From the NCBI GenBank assembly GCA_964570565.1, contig CAZMYT010000003.1, positions 124,001 through 188,000 on the forward strand: 64,000 nt of DNA. Reading direction: 5' to 3'. This stretch comes from W0P28-013 sp964570565. GTDB taxonomy: Bacteria > Bacteroidota > Bacteroidia > Bacteroidales > Paludibacteraceae. Below, one piece after another: positions 36,142-44,303 of this stretch (within the stretch, counting starts at the first letter, position 1; every line of letters starts with the position of its first letter). A model generated the notes under the pieces. It was not told where the DNA came from. It saw nothing but the letters and a program-made list of their open reading frames with translations, and made no database searches. Position numbers and translations under genes: made by a program.

Positions 36142-36969
36142 TTAAATATCTTCTCCAAATCCTGGGAATACCGAGGCATAAAGCTTAGTATAATTTGCCT
36201 TATAATCTTCGCTATATGGAGCATATACCACATCCTTTTGACGAGCATATGCCTCTACTTCGGGATTAATTTGAGGACTTGCCGCTACCACTGCATCTGA
36301 AAAATCGATGGCCAACTTAGACAAATCAACAAAACTAACCTCTTTTTTATCAACCGCTTTCATATCTTCGACCGAAACCCCTTCGGTGATTACACGATTA
36401 GTGAATCCATCGCGAAACGAGCCATTAAAACCATCGGCATAAACGGAATACACAATTTTAGATTTGCTAAAAAATGGGTCTTCGTTATACGCTTTTTTGA
36501 TGTAAAGTGGCGCTAATGCTGTCATCCAACCATGACAATGGATGATATCTGGTGTCCAACGGAGTTTCTTAATGGTTTCCAAAACACCACGTGCATAAAA
36601 CACGGCACGGTCATCATTATCTTCATATTCATTATTCTGATCATCGGCAGCTATACCGCGACGACGGAAATAATCGTCATTATCAATAAAATAAACCTGC
36701 ATACGAGCCGACTGAATAGACGCAACCTTGATAATCAAAGGGTGATCACAATCGTCGATAATCAAATTCATACCTGACAAACGCTGAACTTCGTGCAATT
36801 GATTGCGTCGTTCATTGATGTGTCCGTAGCACGGCATGAAGATACGAATTTCACAGCCTTGTTCTTGAACGTACTGAGGTAATTCACGACAAATGGTCGC
36901 CAATTCATTCTCTGGCAAATAGGGCGTAATTTCTTGTGTGATAAATAAAATCTTTACAGGATCTTTCAT
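36142..36969 (-). CDS. Glycogen/starch synthase, single-domain form
   Basis: 275 residues corresponding to the N-terminal (GT5) Rossmann domain only: KILFITQEITPYLPENELA, IFMPCYGHINE, DNDDYFRRRG, DDRAVFYARGVLE and PDIIHCHGWMTALAPLYIKKAY. The C-terminal GT-B domain, which holds the nucleotide-sugar-binding Glu, is absent and not found nearby, so full synthase activity is doubtful unless another chain supplies it. Such short forms recur in the phylum. Its promoter diverges from that of ftsX. Confidence 0.85.
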   Translation of the reverse strand: MKDPVKILFITQEITPYLPENELATICRELPQYVQEQGCEIRIFMPCYGHINERRNQLHEVQRLSGMNLIIDDCDHPLIIKVASIQSARMQVYFIDNDDYFRRRGIAADDQNNEYEDNDDRAVFYARGVLETIKKLRWTPDIIHCHGWMTALAPLYIKKAYNEDPFFSKSKIVYSVYADGFNGSFRDGFTNRVITEGVSVEDMKAVDKKEVSFVDLSKLAIDFSDAVVAASPQINPEVEAYARQKDVVYAPYSEDYKANYTKLYASVFPGFGEDI

Positions 36970-36997
36970 GCTTTGTTTTCAAATTAAAATGATTATG

Positions 36998-37005
36998 CAA
37001 AGATA
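36998..37005 (-). promoter_or_regulatory. Promoter (-7) of the synthase-DUF4270 operon
   Basis: TATCTTTG on the minus strand, 28 bp before the ATG. A TTG lies 22 bp upstream. Confidence 0.65.
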
Positions 37006-37146
37006 TAAAAAAAAAATCAGTAATAAACAAGTTTTTCTTACAAAACATGTTATTGGAAAAATAAAAATCTCAGCACAAGGATTTTAACAACAACAAGCCT
37101 CAACCAATTGAGCCCCCAAAATAATCGCATTTTTCAGTAAAATAGA

Positions 37147-37178
37147 TTTGATGTTTACCAAAAATATCATTACTTTTG
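37147..37178 (+). promoter_or_regulatory. ftsX operon promoter
   Basis: TTTG (37147-37150), a 20 bp spacer and TACTTTTG (37171-37178). Because the -33 covers an upstream in-frame start candidate at 37148, ftsX must begin at the later ATG, 37238. Confidence 0.85.
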
Positions 37179-37237
37179 CAAAACCTTTTCAAATTGGGTG
37201 TTTTATACCCTATTGCGAACTTACAATACAACTAATT

Positions 37238-38119
37238 ATGGCCTACAGCAGTCCTAAACAACGTAAAGATTCCTTCTTTAACTTACATTTCACGTCCACT
37301 ATCAGTATTTCACTAGTACTCTTTATGGTTGGTTTAATCACATTTCTCTTTTTGATAACTAAAGAGATTGCCACATTTACCAAAGAGCATGTCACTTTGT
37401 CGATCATTCTGAAAGAGAACACATCGGATCAAGATATAAAACGAATTCAAACCTATTTAACCGCTACCGACTTTACGAAGCGTCAAGAATACATTAGCAA
37501 AGAAACTGCACTCGCCGAACACGTTAAAGGATTAGGCGAAGATCCTACAGAACTATTAGGTTTCAATCCGCTACGCGCTTCCATCGAAGTGTATTTAAAT
37601 GCGGAATATGCACAAACTGATAGCATCGAACAAATAGAGAAAAAACTTCAATCATTTAAAAGCATTGAAGAATTTGTCTATCAAAAAGATATGATTCAAA
37701 TGCTCAATGAGAACGTAAGTAGAGTATCTATTATTTTAAGTAGTATCGCTATTATTTTACTTTTTATTTCGATTGTACTTATTAACAATACAATTCGTAT
37801 TTCGGTTTACTCGAAACGTTTCATCATAAACACCATGAAGCTAGTGGGTGCTAGAGCCTTATTCATTCGCAAACCATTCCTAAAACATTCGCTAATTAAT
37901 AGTATTGTAGCAGCTCTGATTGCATTAGTGTTATTAGGAGTAGCCGTATGGTATGTACAATCAGAAATTGGTGACGCCATGAACTTATACCAATGGCATA
38001 TTATTTTACCTGTGTCGGCAGTTGTGATTGCATTCAGTTTTTGTATCACTATGCTATCCACATTCTTCGGTGTAAACCGCTATTTACACATGAAAACAGA
38101 CGATTTATATTATATTTAA
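37238..38119 (+). CDS. ftsX: Cell division protein FtsX
   Basis: Permease-like partner of FtsE that controls peptidoglycan hydrolases at the septum. From the ATG at 37238 (MAYSSPKQRKDSFFN) it has 293 residues. One helix near residues 22-46 is followed by the extracytoplasmic domain (VTLSIILKENTSDQDI to about 165), then three helices with the family block RISVYSKRFIINTMKLVGA. ftsE is not adjacent. It leads an operon with DUF3098, uppP, truB and queA. Confidence 0.93.
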   Translation: MAYSSPKQRKDSFFNLHFTSTISISLVLFMVGLITFLFLITKEIATFTKEHVTLSIILKENTSDQDIKRIQTYLTATDFTKRQEYISKETALAEHVKGLGEDPTELLGFNPLRASIEVYLNAEYAQTDSIEQIEKKLQSFKSIEEFVYQKDMIQMLNENVSRVSIILSSIAIILLFISIVLINNTIRISVYSKRFIINTMKLVGARALFIRKPFLKHSLINSIVAALIALVLLGVAVWYVQSEIGDAMNLYQWHIILPVSAVVIAFSFCITMLSTFFGVNRYLHMKTDDLYYI

Positions 38120-38128
38120 TCAAATAAA

Positions 38129-38356
38129 ATGGGAAATTTCGCATTCAAAAAAATCAATTTTATACTAATGGCAATCGCGTTTGTGCTTATTGTCGTTGGC
38201 TTTTTTCTAATGCACGGCTCTTCTACCACATTAGAATTCAATCCTGATATTTTTAGTTTTCGTCGCATCACCTTAGCACCAATTGTGAGCATGAGTGGAT
38301 TTGCTTTGATGATTGTTGCTATTTTGTGGAAATCAAAAAAAGAGGATAAAAAATGA
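38129..38356 (+). CDS. DUF3098 small membrane protein
   Basis: 75 residues with two transmembrane helices (about 9-28 and 46-66). Between them is the family block FNPDIFSFRRITLAPIV, and the tail is basic (KSKKEDKK). It sits 10 bp after ftsX and overlaps the uppP start by 4 bp (ATGA). The conserved position between ftsX and uppP suggests an envelope role. No function is known. Confidence 0.88.
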   Translation: MGNFAFKKINFILMAIAFVLIVVGFFLMHGSSTTLEFNPDIFSFRRITLAPIVSMSGFALMIVAILWKSKKEDKK

Positions 38357-39150
38357 ATTGGTTAGAAGGACTTCTTTTAGGTATTGTACAAGGATTGACA
38401 GAATTTTTACCTGTCAGTAGTAGTGGCCACCTTGAAATTGGACAAGCACTATTAGGTAACACTGGCGGCGACAACTTGACATTTGCCATCATCGTACATG
38501 CTGCCACAGTTTTAAGCACGTTGGTGATTTTATGGTCGGAAGTAGCACAACTATTCAAAGGGAGTTTTACAACGCTTGCTTGGAACTCAGAAAAAACCTA
38601 CGTGGCAAAAATCTTTGTATCCATGATTCCAGTATTCGTGATTGGTATCTTTTTCAAAGATCAGGTAGAATCTTTCTTTGGTAATGGGCTATTATTAATT
38701 GGCTGTTGTTTATTAGTAACAGCAAGCTTACTGGCATTTGCTTATTTTGCTAAACCTCGCCAAAAAGAACACATTTCTTATCGCGACGCCTTCATTATTG
38801 GTTTAGCCCAAGCAGTGGCGGTTTTACCTGGTTTATCACGCTCTGGTTCCACCATCGCCACAGGTATTATACTGGGTAACAAGAAAGAACAAGTCGCCAA
38901 ATTTTCATTTCTCATGGTGCTCATACCTATTTTGGGAGAAGCATTATTAGAACTTATTGACATGTTAGGATCTCACACAGAACTAGGGATTTCAACGAGT
39001 GCGCTTATAGCTGGCTTTTTAGGGGCTTTCTTAGCTGGATGTGTGGCATGTAAATTTATGATTAACTTGGTAAAAAATGGAAAACTGATTTATTTTGCCA
39101 TTTATTGCGCCATCATCGGTACTGGTACTATTATATTTTCACTGATTTAA
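38353..39150 (+). CDS. uppP: Undecaprenyl-diphosphatase
   Basis: Recycles the lipid carrier of peptidoglycan synthesis; integral membrane. The 265 residues have the first signature GIVQGLTEFLPVSSSGHL (10-27) and the second PGLSRSGSTIATGI, which hold the Glu, His and Arg needed for catalysis. Seven or eight helices are predicted. The start overlaps the DUF3098 stop by 4 bp and truB follows after 1 bp. Confidence 0.97.
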   Translation: MNWLEGLLLGIVQGLTEFLPVSSSGHLEIGQALLGNTGGDNLTFAIIVHAATVLSTLVILWSEVAQLFKGSFTTLAWNSEKTYVAKIFVSMIPVFVIGIFFKDQVESFFGNGLLLIGCCLLVTASLLAFAYFAKPRQKEHISYRDAFIIGLAQAVAVLPGLSRSGSTIATGIILGNKKEQVAKFSFLMVLIPILGEALLELIDMLGSHTELGISTSALIAGFLGAFLAGCVACKFMINLVKNGKLIYFAIYCAIIGTGTIIFSLI

Positions 39151-39151
39151 A

Positions 39152-39841
39152 ATGGATTTCGAAGCAGGCGAGATACTATACGTTAAAAAACCGTTACACT
39201 GGACTTCGTTCGATGTAGTAAATCGCGTACGACGTGTTTTATGCCGTCAGTTGGACAAAAAGAAATTAAAAGTGGGCCATGCTGGTACGTTGGATCCGCT
39301 AGCTTCGGGAGTAATGATTTTATGCACAGGCAAAGCCACCAAGCAAATTGAAACATTGCAATACGGTATTAAAGAATACGTAGCAACACTTGAGTTAGGA
39401 GCTACCACACCATCATTCGACTTAGAACATCCTGTAGATGCACGCTATCCAATAGCACATATCACACGAGAATTGGTAGATGAAAAACTAGGTGCCTTTA
39501 TGGGCGAAATCTGGCAAGTTCCACCAGTTTACTCTGCCGTAAAAGTGGATGGTAAACGCGCTTTTGATTATGCCAGAAAAGGAGAAGAAGTGGAGCTCAA
39601 GGCCAAATTATTAGTCATCGACGAATTGGAAGTATTACATTTTGCACCACCCGTATTACAGTTGCGCATCGTATGCAGCAAAGGAACCTACATTAGAGCT
39701 TTGGCACGCGATATTGGTTTAGCACTTGATAGCGGAGCACATTTAACAGCCTTAGAGCGTACACGCGTAGGCGATGTGACTTTAAACGAGTGCTACGAGA
39801 TAGATGAGCTACTAGAGAAAATTCAAACAAATAATATATAA
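39152..39841 (+). CDS. truB: tRNA pseudouridine-55 synthase
   Basis: Makes pseudouridine in the T-loop of tRNAs. 229 residues: LYVKKPLHWTSFDVVN, then the catalytic Asp in GHAGTLDPLASGVM, PPVYSAVKVDGKRAFDYAR and CSKGTYIRALARDIG. The C-terminal PUA domain seen in some bacteria is missing, as usual for short forms. It lies between uppP and queA. Confidence 0.96.
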   Translation: MDFEAGEILYVKKPLHWTSFDVVNRVRRVLCRQLDKKKLKVGHAGTLDPLASGVMILCTGKATKQIETLQYGIKEYVATLELGATTPSFDLEHPVDARYPIAHITRELVDEKLGAFMGEIWQVPPVYSAVKVDGKRAFDYARKGEEVELKAKLLVIDELEVLHFAPPVLQLRIVCSKGTYIRALARDIGLALDSGAHLTALERTRVGDVTLNECYEIDELLEKIQTNNI

Positions 39842-39852
39842 AAAGGAGACTT

Positions 39853-40908
39853 ATGAAACTATCTAAATTCAAATTCAAATTACCAGAAGAACTTATTGCG
39901 CAATATCCTACCGAAAATCGCGATGAGTCTCGTTTGATGGTATTGAATGCAAAAACTGGTAGTATTGAACACCGTATTTTCAAAGAAATTATTGGTTATT
40001 TCAACGAAAAGGATTTGCTCGTATTCAACGACACACGCGTTTTTCCTGCACACATGTTGGGTAATAAAGAAAAAACAGGTGCTCAGATCGAAGTTTTTTT
40101 ACTCCGCGAACTAAACCAAGAACTACGTCTTTGGGATGTTTTAGTAGAACCTGCGCGTAAAATTCGTATTGGCAACAAACTCTATTTTGGCGACGACGAA
40201 TCATTGGTAGCCGAAGTTATCGACAACACAACATCACGCGGTAGAACGGTACGTTTCCTATTCGACGGCGATCACGAAGAGTTCAAAAAAGCCTTATACG
40301 CTTTAGGTGAAACACCCCTTCCACGTTACATTAAACGTACAGCAGAACCTGATGATGCAGCACGCTATCAAACTATTTTCGCACAAAACGAAGGCGCCGT
40401 AGTAGCACCAGCAGCAGGTACGCACTTTAGCCGCGAATTGCTTAAACGTATGGAAATTAAGGGCATCAATTCTGGCTTTATCACGTTACATGCTAGTTTA
40501 AGTATGTTCCGCGACATCGATGTGGAAGATTTGACAAAACACAAGATGGATTCCGAGCAATTAGTCGTAAGCGAACCGTTTACAAAACTATTTAATAAAA
40601 CACATGAAGAAGGTGGACAAATTTGTGCTGTTGGTACCACGGTATTAAGAGCCTTAGAAACAGCTTCTATGGCCAACGGCTTTATTAAACCTTACGAAGG
40701 CTGGACAAACAAATTCATATTCCCACCTTACGATTTCGCATCAGCTGATTCGTTGCTTACAAACTTCCAATTACCATACAGCACCATGTTAATGAACGCT
40801 GCTGCATTTGGCGGTTATGACACTGTGATGAACGCCTACGAAGTAGCCATAAAAGAAGGCTATCGCTTTGGCGCTTATGGCGATGCAATGCTTATTTTGA
40901 CAAAATAA
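39853..40908 (+). CDS. queA: S-adenosylmethionine:tRNA ribosyltransferase-isomerase
   Basis: Transfers and isomerises ribose from SAM to 7-aminomethyl-7-deazaguanine in queuosine synthesis. 351 residues: FKFKLPEELIAQYPTENRDESRL, LVFNDTRVFPAH, PLPRYIKR, GAVVAPAAGTHFS and TLHASLSMF. Length is normal. Last gene of the ftsX operon; other queuosine genes are not in the window. Confidence 0.97.
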   Translation: MKLSKFKFKLPEELIAQYPTENRDESRLMVLNAKTGSIEHRIFKEIIGYFNEKDLLVFNDTRVFPAHMLGNKEKTGAQIEVFLLRELNQELRLWDVLVEPARKIRIGNKLYFGDDESLVAEVIDNTTSRGRTVRFLFDGDHEEFKKALYALGETPLPRYIKRTAEPDDAARYQTIFAQNEGAVVAPAAGTHFSRELLKRMEIKGINSGFITLHASLSMFRDIDVEDLTKHKMDSEQLVVSEPFTKLFNKTHEEGGQICAVGTTVLRALETASMANGFIKPYEGWTNKFIFPPYDFASADSLLTNFQLPYSTMLMNAAAFGGYDTVMNAYEVAIKEGYRFGAYGDAMLILTK

Positions 40909-40924
40909 TAAAGCTTATAAAACT

Positions 40925-40959
40925 AAAAAAGGCTATCTGTAACAGATAGCCTTTTTTTT
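40925..40959. terminator. Bidirectional terminator, queA / rng
   Basis: Stem AAAAAAGGCTATCTGT with ACAGATAGCCTTTTTT, short loop; its 3' arm touches the rng stop codon. Confidence 0.9.
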
Positions 40960-42523
40960 ATTTTGTATCGGAGAGCAACTTCAAGTCAACTTCATCACCA
41001 TGTTTATCGATAAAACGAAACTCTAGAAAACCTAATTCGTAGAGTGGTTGTACGCGAAAACGGCAATGATATTGCCAACGCCAACGGCGTTCCAAAGAGA
41101 ACAATCCTTTTTTAAGATAAGCTGCCACATACGGATGCACCACCAACTTAATATTTTTGATTTTTAAATCTCTTGAAATATTTTTCAATTGTTCTTCAAT
41201 TTCTTCTACCAATAATATCGCTGGACGCGCTTTACCTGTACCCATACATGTTGGACATACTTCGTCTGTTTGTATGGCCATAGCTGGGCGCACGCGTTGA
41301 CGAGTAATTTGCATCAAGCAAAATTTACTTAAAGGCAAAATATTGTGTTTGGCTCTGTCATTAGCCATCAAAGCCGTCATGTGATCGAATAATTTCTGGC
41401 GATTTTCGCCATCCATCATATCAATGAAATCGATAACCACGATACCGCCTAAATCGCGTAAACGCAACTGACGAGCAATTTCGGTGGCAGAAGCCATATT
41501 CACTTCCAAAGCGTTTTCTTCTTGGCTTTGACCAGCTCGTGTACGTGTACCACTATTGACATCAATCACATGCATCGCTTCAGCTTGGTCAAAAATAAGA
41601 TAAGCACCGCGTTTCACCGAAACCGTACGACCAAAAAGCGATTTGAGTTGTTTGGCAATATCAAAACTTTCGAAAATAGGTAACTCGCCCGTATAATGAC
41701 GCACCACGTTTTTTCTATCAGGTGCAATGACCTGCATAAAATCGTTTAGCTCATCATATACCGCCTTATTATCGACATGAATACATTCAAAATCGTCGTT
41801 AAACAAATCACGCAAAATAGCGGCGGTACGACTCATCTCTTCCGAAATAAGACAAATACCTTTCGATTTTTGAATGGATTGTACCGACGTATTCCAACGT
41901 TTTACGGTCAATTTTAATTCTGTATCCAACTCAGCCACACGTTTACCTTCGGCCACTGTGCGCATAATTAAACCGCAATTGGCAGGACGAATGCTTTGCA
42001 TCAACTGACGCAAACGCGTGCGTTCTTCTTGAGTTTTGATTTTTTGTGATACCGAAATTTTATCACCAAATGGCAAAAATACCATATTACGACTGGCAAT
42101 AGAGATTTCAGCTGTCAAACGAGGTCCTTTGGTTGAAATAGGTTCTTTTACCACTTGTACCAAAATATCTTGTCCAACGGTCAATACGTCACGGATATTA
42201 CCATCTTTATTGAGATTTGGAAAGCGTTTTATCTTTTCGGGCAAGTGTTTACGATCGGCCAATAATTGCTTCACGTAATTATTCATCGTGGCAAATTGCT
42301 CACCTAAATCGTGGTAGTGAATAAAGGCCTCCTTACCAGAACCAATATCCACAAACGCAGCATTCAGACCTTGCATCACTTTTTTGACGCGGCCCAAATA
42401 AATGTTTCCAACCGCATATGACGGCTGCAAAGTATCTTTATGAAGTTCGACCAGATTTTTATCTTCTAATAACGCGATGGTTATCTGGTCATTCTGTACA
42501 TTAACTACTAACTCTTTATTCAC
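40958..42523 (-). CDS. rng: Ribonuclease G family endoribonuclease
   Basis: Cuts single-stranded RNA (5' end of 16S rRNA, mRNAs). 521 residues with a GTG start. The N-terminal S1-like domain (GNIYLGRVKKVMQGLNAAFVDIG) precedes the RNase core with the catalytic acids in HVIDVNSGT and VVIDFIDM. The zinc-link CPTCMGTG and a C-terminal helical tail follow. The large Arg-rich scaffold of RNase E is absent, so RNase G is the better name. It lies downstream of the HU and COX24-like genes. Confidence 0.93.
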   Translation of the reverse strand: MNKELVVNVQNDQITIALLEDKNLVELHKDTLQPSYAVGNIYLGRVKKVMQGLNAAFVDIGSGKEAFIHYHDLGEQFATMNNYVKQLLADRKHLPEKIKRFPNLNKDGNIRDVLTVGQDILVQVVKEPISTKGPRLTAEISIASRNMVFLPFGDKISVSQKIKTQEERTRLRQLMQSIRPANCGLIMRTVAEGKRVAELDTELKLTVKRWNTSVQSIQKSKGICLISEEMSRTAAILRDLFNDDFECIHVDNKAVYDELNDFMQVIAPDRKNVVRHYTGELPIFESFDIAKQLKSLFGRTVSVKRGAYLIFDQAEAMHVIDVNSGTRTRAGQSQEENALEVNMASATEIARQLRLRDLGGIVVIDFIDMMDGENRQKLFDHMTALMANDRAKHNILPLSKFCLMQITRQRVRPAMAIQTDEVCPTCMGTGKARPAILLVEEIEEQLKNISRDLKIKNIKLVVHPYVAAYLKKGLFSLERRWRWQYHCRFRVQPLYELGFLEFRFIDKHGDEVDLKLLSDTK

Positions 42524-42573
42524 CTTTTTTAAATCTTTGCAAGGTTAGTAACCCAATAGGGTCGATATAAAAC

Positions 42574-42630
42574 AAAAAAACAAATTTAAAGCACCGTTAT
42601 ATAATGATATCGAACTCTAAATTTGTTTTT
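42574..42630 (-). terminator. Terminator-like stem after the COX24-like gene
   Basis: AAAAACAAATTTA and its complement TAAATTTGTTTTT (about 42576-42588 and 42618-42630) pair around a loop near 29 nt; T-rich after the stem on the minus strand. Confidence 0.5.
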
Positions 42631-42647
42631 GGACTCAGATATAAAAA

Positions 42648-42737
42648 TTATTTCTTTTTATGTCTATTTTTTCTTAAACGTTTTTTACGTTTGTGGGTAG
42701 ACATTTTATGTCTTTTTCTTTTCTTTCCGCTTGGCAT
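42648..42737 (-). CDS. AURKAIP1/COX24-domain small basic protein (mS38-like)
   Basis: A 29-residue protein, below usual gene-calling size: MPSGKKRKRHKMSTHKRKKR then LRKNRHKKK. Sixteen of 29 residues are Lys or Arg. The pattern KMSTHKRKKRLRKNRHK is that of the COX24/AURKAIP1 C-terminal domain, found in mitochondrial ribosomal protein mS38 and in tiny proteins of Bacteroidota ribosomes. It begins 35 bp after the HU stop and ends 124 bp before rng. A structural part of the 30S subunit is inferred from the family. Confidence 0.85.
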   Translation of the reverse strand: MPSGKKRKRHKMSTHKRKKRLRKNRHKKK

Positions 42738-42772
42738 AATTCGTTAATTTTAAAATGTTAAACCAACTTATC

Positions 42773-43045
42773 TTATTTCAGTTTTGCAACGAATTCTTTC
42801 GAAGGCTTGAAAGCTGGAATGTTGTGTTCTGGGATAATAATTGTCGTATTTTTAGAAATGTTACGAGCAGTTTTTTTAGCACGTTTTTTTACGATAAAGC
42901 TACCAAAACCTCTCAAATATACATTTTCTTCTTTGGTTAACGATACTTTAACAGTTTCCATGAAAGCCTCAACTGTTTTCAATACGTCATCTTTGCTAAT
43001 TCCAGTGTTTTTAGCAATTTCATTTACGATGTCTGCTTTTGTCAT
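42773..43045 (-). CDS. HU/IHF family DNA-binding protein
   Basis: Nucleoid protein of 90 residues: helical dimer part TKADIVNEIAKNTGISKDDV, then the beta arm with GFGSFIVKKRAKKTARNISK, the conserved Pro in IIPEHNIPAFKPSKEF. Divergent promoter with mutY. Its downstream partner is the COX24-like gene. It differs clearly from the HU at 55896, so two paralogues exist in the window; the IHF-like arm sequence suggests a different DNA preference. Confidence 0.94.
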   Translation of the reverse strand: MTKADIVNEIAKNTGISKDDVLKTVEAFMETVKVSLTKEENVYLRGFGSFIVKKRAKKTARNISKNTTIIIPEHNIPAFKPSKEFVAKLK

Positions 43046-43112
43046 TTCAGTAAAATTTATGGGTTATTATACTTATAATCTATTGTCTAATTTTGAGTTC
43101 GTTTACGGCTTG

Positions 43113-43142
43113 CAAAGATACTACATTATTTTTGACCTACAA
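43113..43142 (-). promoter_or_regulatory. HU promoter
   Basis: Minus strand TTG (43140-43142), a 19 bp spacer and TATCTTTG (43113-43120). The leader is about 65 nt. Confidence 0.75.
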
Positions 43143-43238
43143 GCATTTATCTCTTTTTTTTGAAAAATTTTTCCATTTCACAAAAAAGATGCACCTTTGC
43201 ACCGCTTAATAGCCCGAATGCCCATTAACAAAAGATTC

Positions 43239-44303
43239 ATGAACACAAACGACGATTTTAAACCGTTCCGCCAAGCATTAGCCACTTGGTACCAAAGCAA
43301 CAAACGCGATTTGCCTTGGCGCCACACAACCGACCCTTATATCATTTGGATTTCAGAAATTATACTACAACAAACACAAGTGGTACAAGGCTTGGGGTAT
43401 TTCAACCGATTTATAGAGCGATTTCCAAACGTTAAATCGTTGGCAGAAGCTCCTTTGGATGAAGTTTTAAAGCTATGGCAGGGCTTAGGTTATTACAGTC
43501 GTGCTCGAAATTTGCACGCCTCTGCGCAACAAATAATGACACAATTCCACGGTGAATTCCCAACAGAACACGCACAAGTACTTTCACTCAAAGGTATTGG
43601 TGAATATACTGCAGCCGCCATTTGTTCATTTGCTTACCAACAACCATTTGCTACTATTGATGGTAATGTTTATCGTGTTTTAGCGCGCTATTTTGGCATT
43701 GACACACCGATAGATTCAACCGAAGGCAAAAAACTATTCAGTGTATTAGCCACCGAATTACTAAACCCTGAACATCCCGACATGCACAATCAAGCCATGA
43801 TGGAATTTGGAGCATTGCAATGCACGCCAAGTTCACCTAATTGCGATGCGTGTCCATTACAAAATAGTTGCATCGCCTTCAACCACAAACGTATTGCCGA
43901 ATTACCTAAAAAAGTAGGAAAAACAAGTGTACGTGGGCGTTATTTCAATTACATATTTGTGCATCTTGATACAAAAACCTATCTACACCAACGTGGTCCG
44001 AAAGATATTTGGCAAGGGCTTTACGAATTTCCGCTAATAGAAACCACACAAGCTACAAACGTAGAAGAGCTCCTAAAATCGGAGCCCTTCCAAAAATTGA
44101 CCGATGGCCAATCATTTACTATTTTAGGGACGTCGCCTACCAAAAAACACGTTTTGAGTCATCAACATATTTTTGCACAGTGTATTCACATTCAACTTGA
44201 TAAAAAAGCAACTGCGCTTAATCAATATACTGAAATTGACCTAAAAAATTTGCACGACTACCCTACTTCACGTTTGATGGAATCCTTTCTAAAACTAAAG
44301 TGA
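43239..44303 (+). CDS. mutY: A/G-specific adenine glycosylase
   Basis: Removes adenine mispaired with 8-oxoguanine. From the ATG at 43239 it has 354 residues; ATG 43218 is possible, while the earlier TTG lies in the probable -7 box (CACCTTTG, 43192-43199). The catalytic Glu is in ISEIILQQTQV and Asp in TIDGNVYRV, with the helix-hairpin-helix LKGIGEYTAAA. The 4Fe-4S ligands follow C-x6-C-x2-C-x5-C spacing (CTPSSPNCDACPLQNSC). A C-terminal NUDIX-like domain recognises 8-oxoG. The 3' end overlaps pepD by 9 bp, convergent. Confidence 0.95.
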   Translation: MNTNDDFKPFRQALATWYQSNKRDLPWRHTTDPYIIWISEIILQQTQVVQGLGYFNRFIERFPNVKSLAEAPLDEVLKLWQGLGYYSRARNLHASAQQIMTQFHGEFPTEHAQVLSLKGIGEYTAAAICSFAYQQPFATIDGNVYRVLARYFGIDTPIDSTEGKKLFSVLATELLNPEHPDMHNQAMMEFGALQCTPSSPNCDACPLQNSCIAFNHKRIAELPKKVGKTSVRGRYFNYIFVHLDTKTYLHQRGPKDIWQGLYEFPLIETTQATNVEELLKSEPFQKLTDGQSFTILGTSPTKKHVLSHQHIFAQCIHIQLDKKATALNQYTEIDLKNLHDYPTSRLMESFLKLK

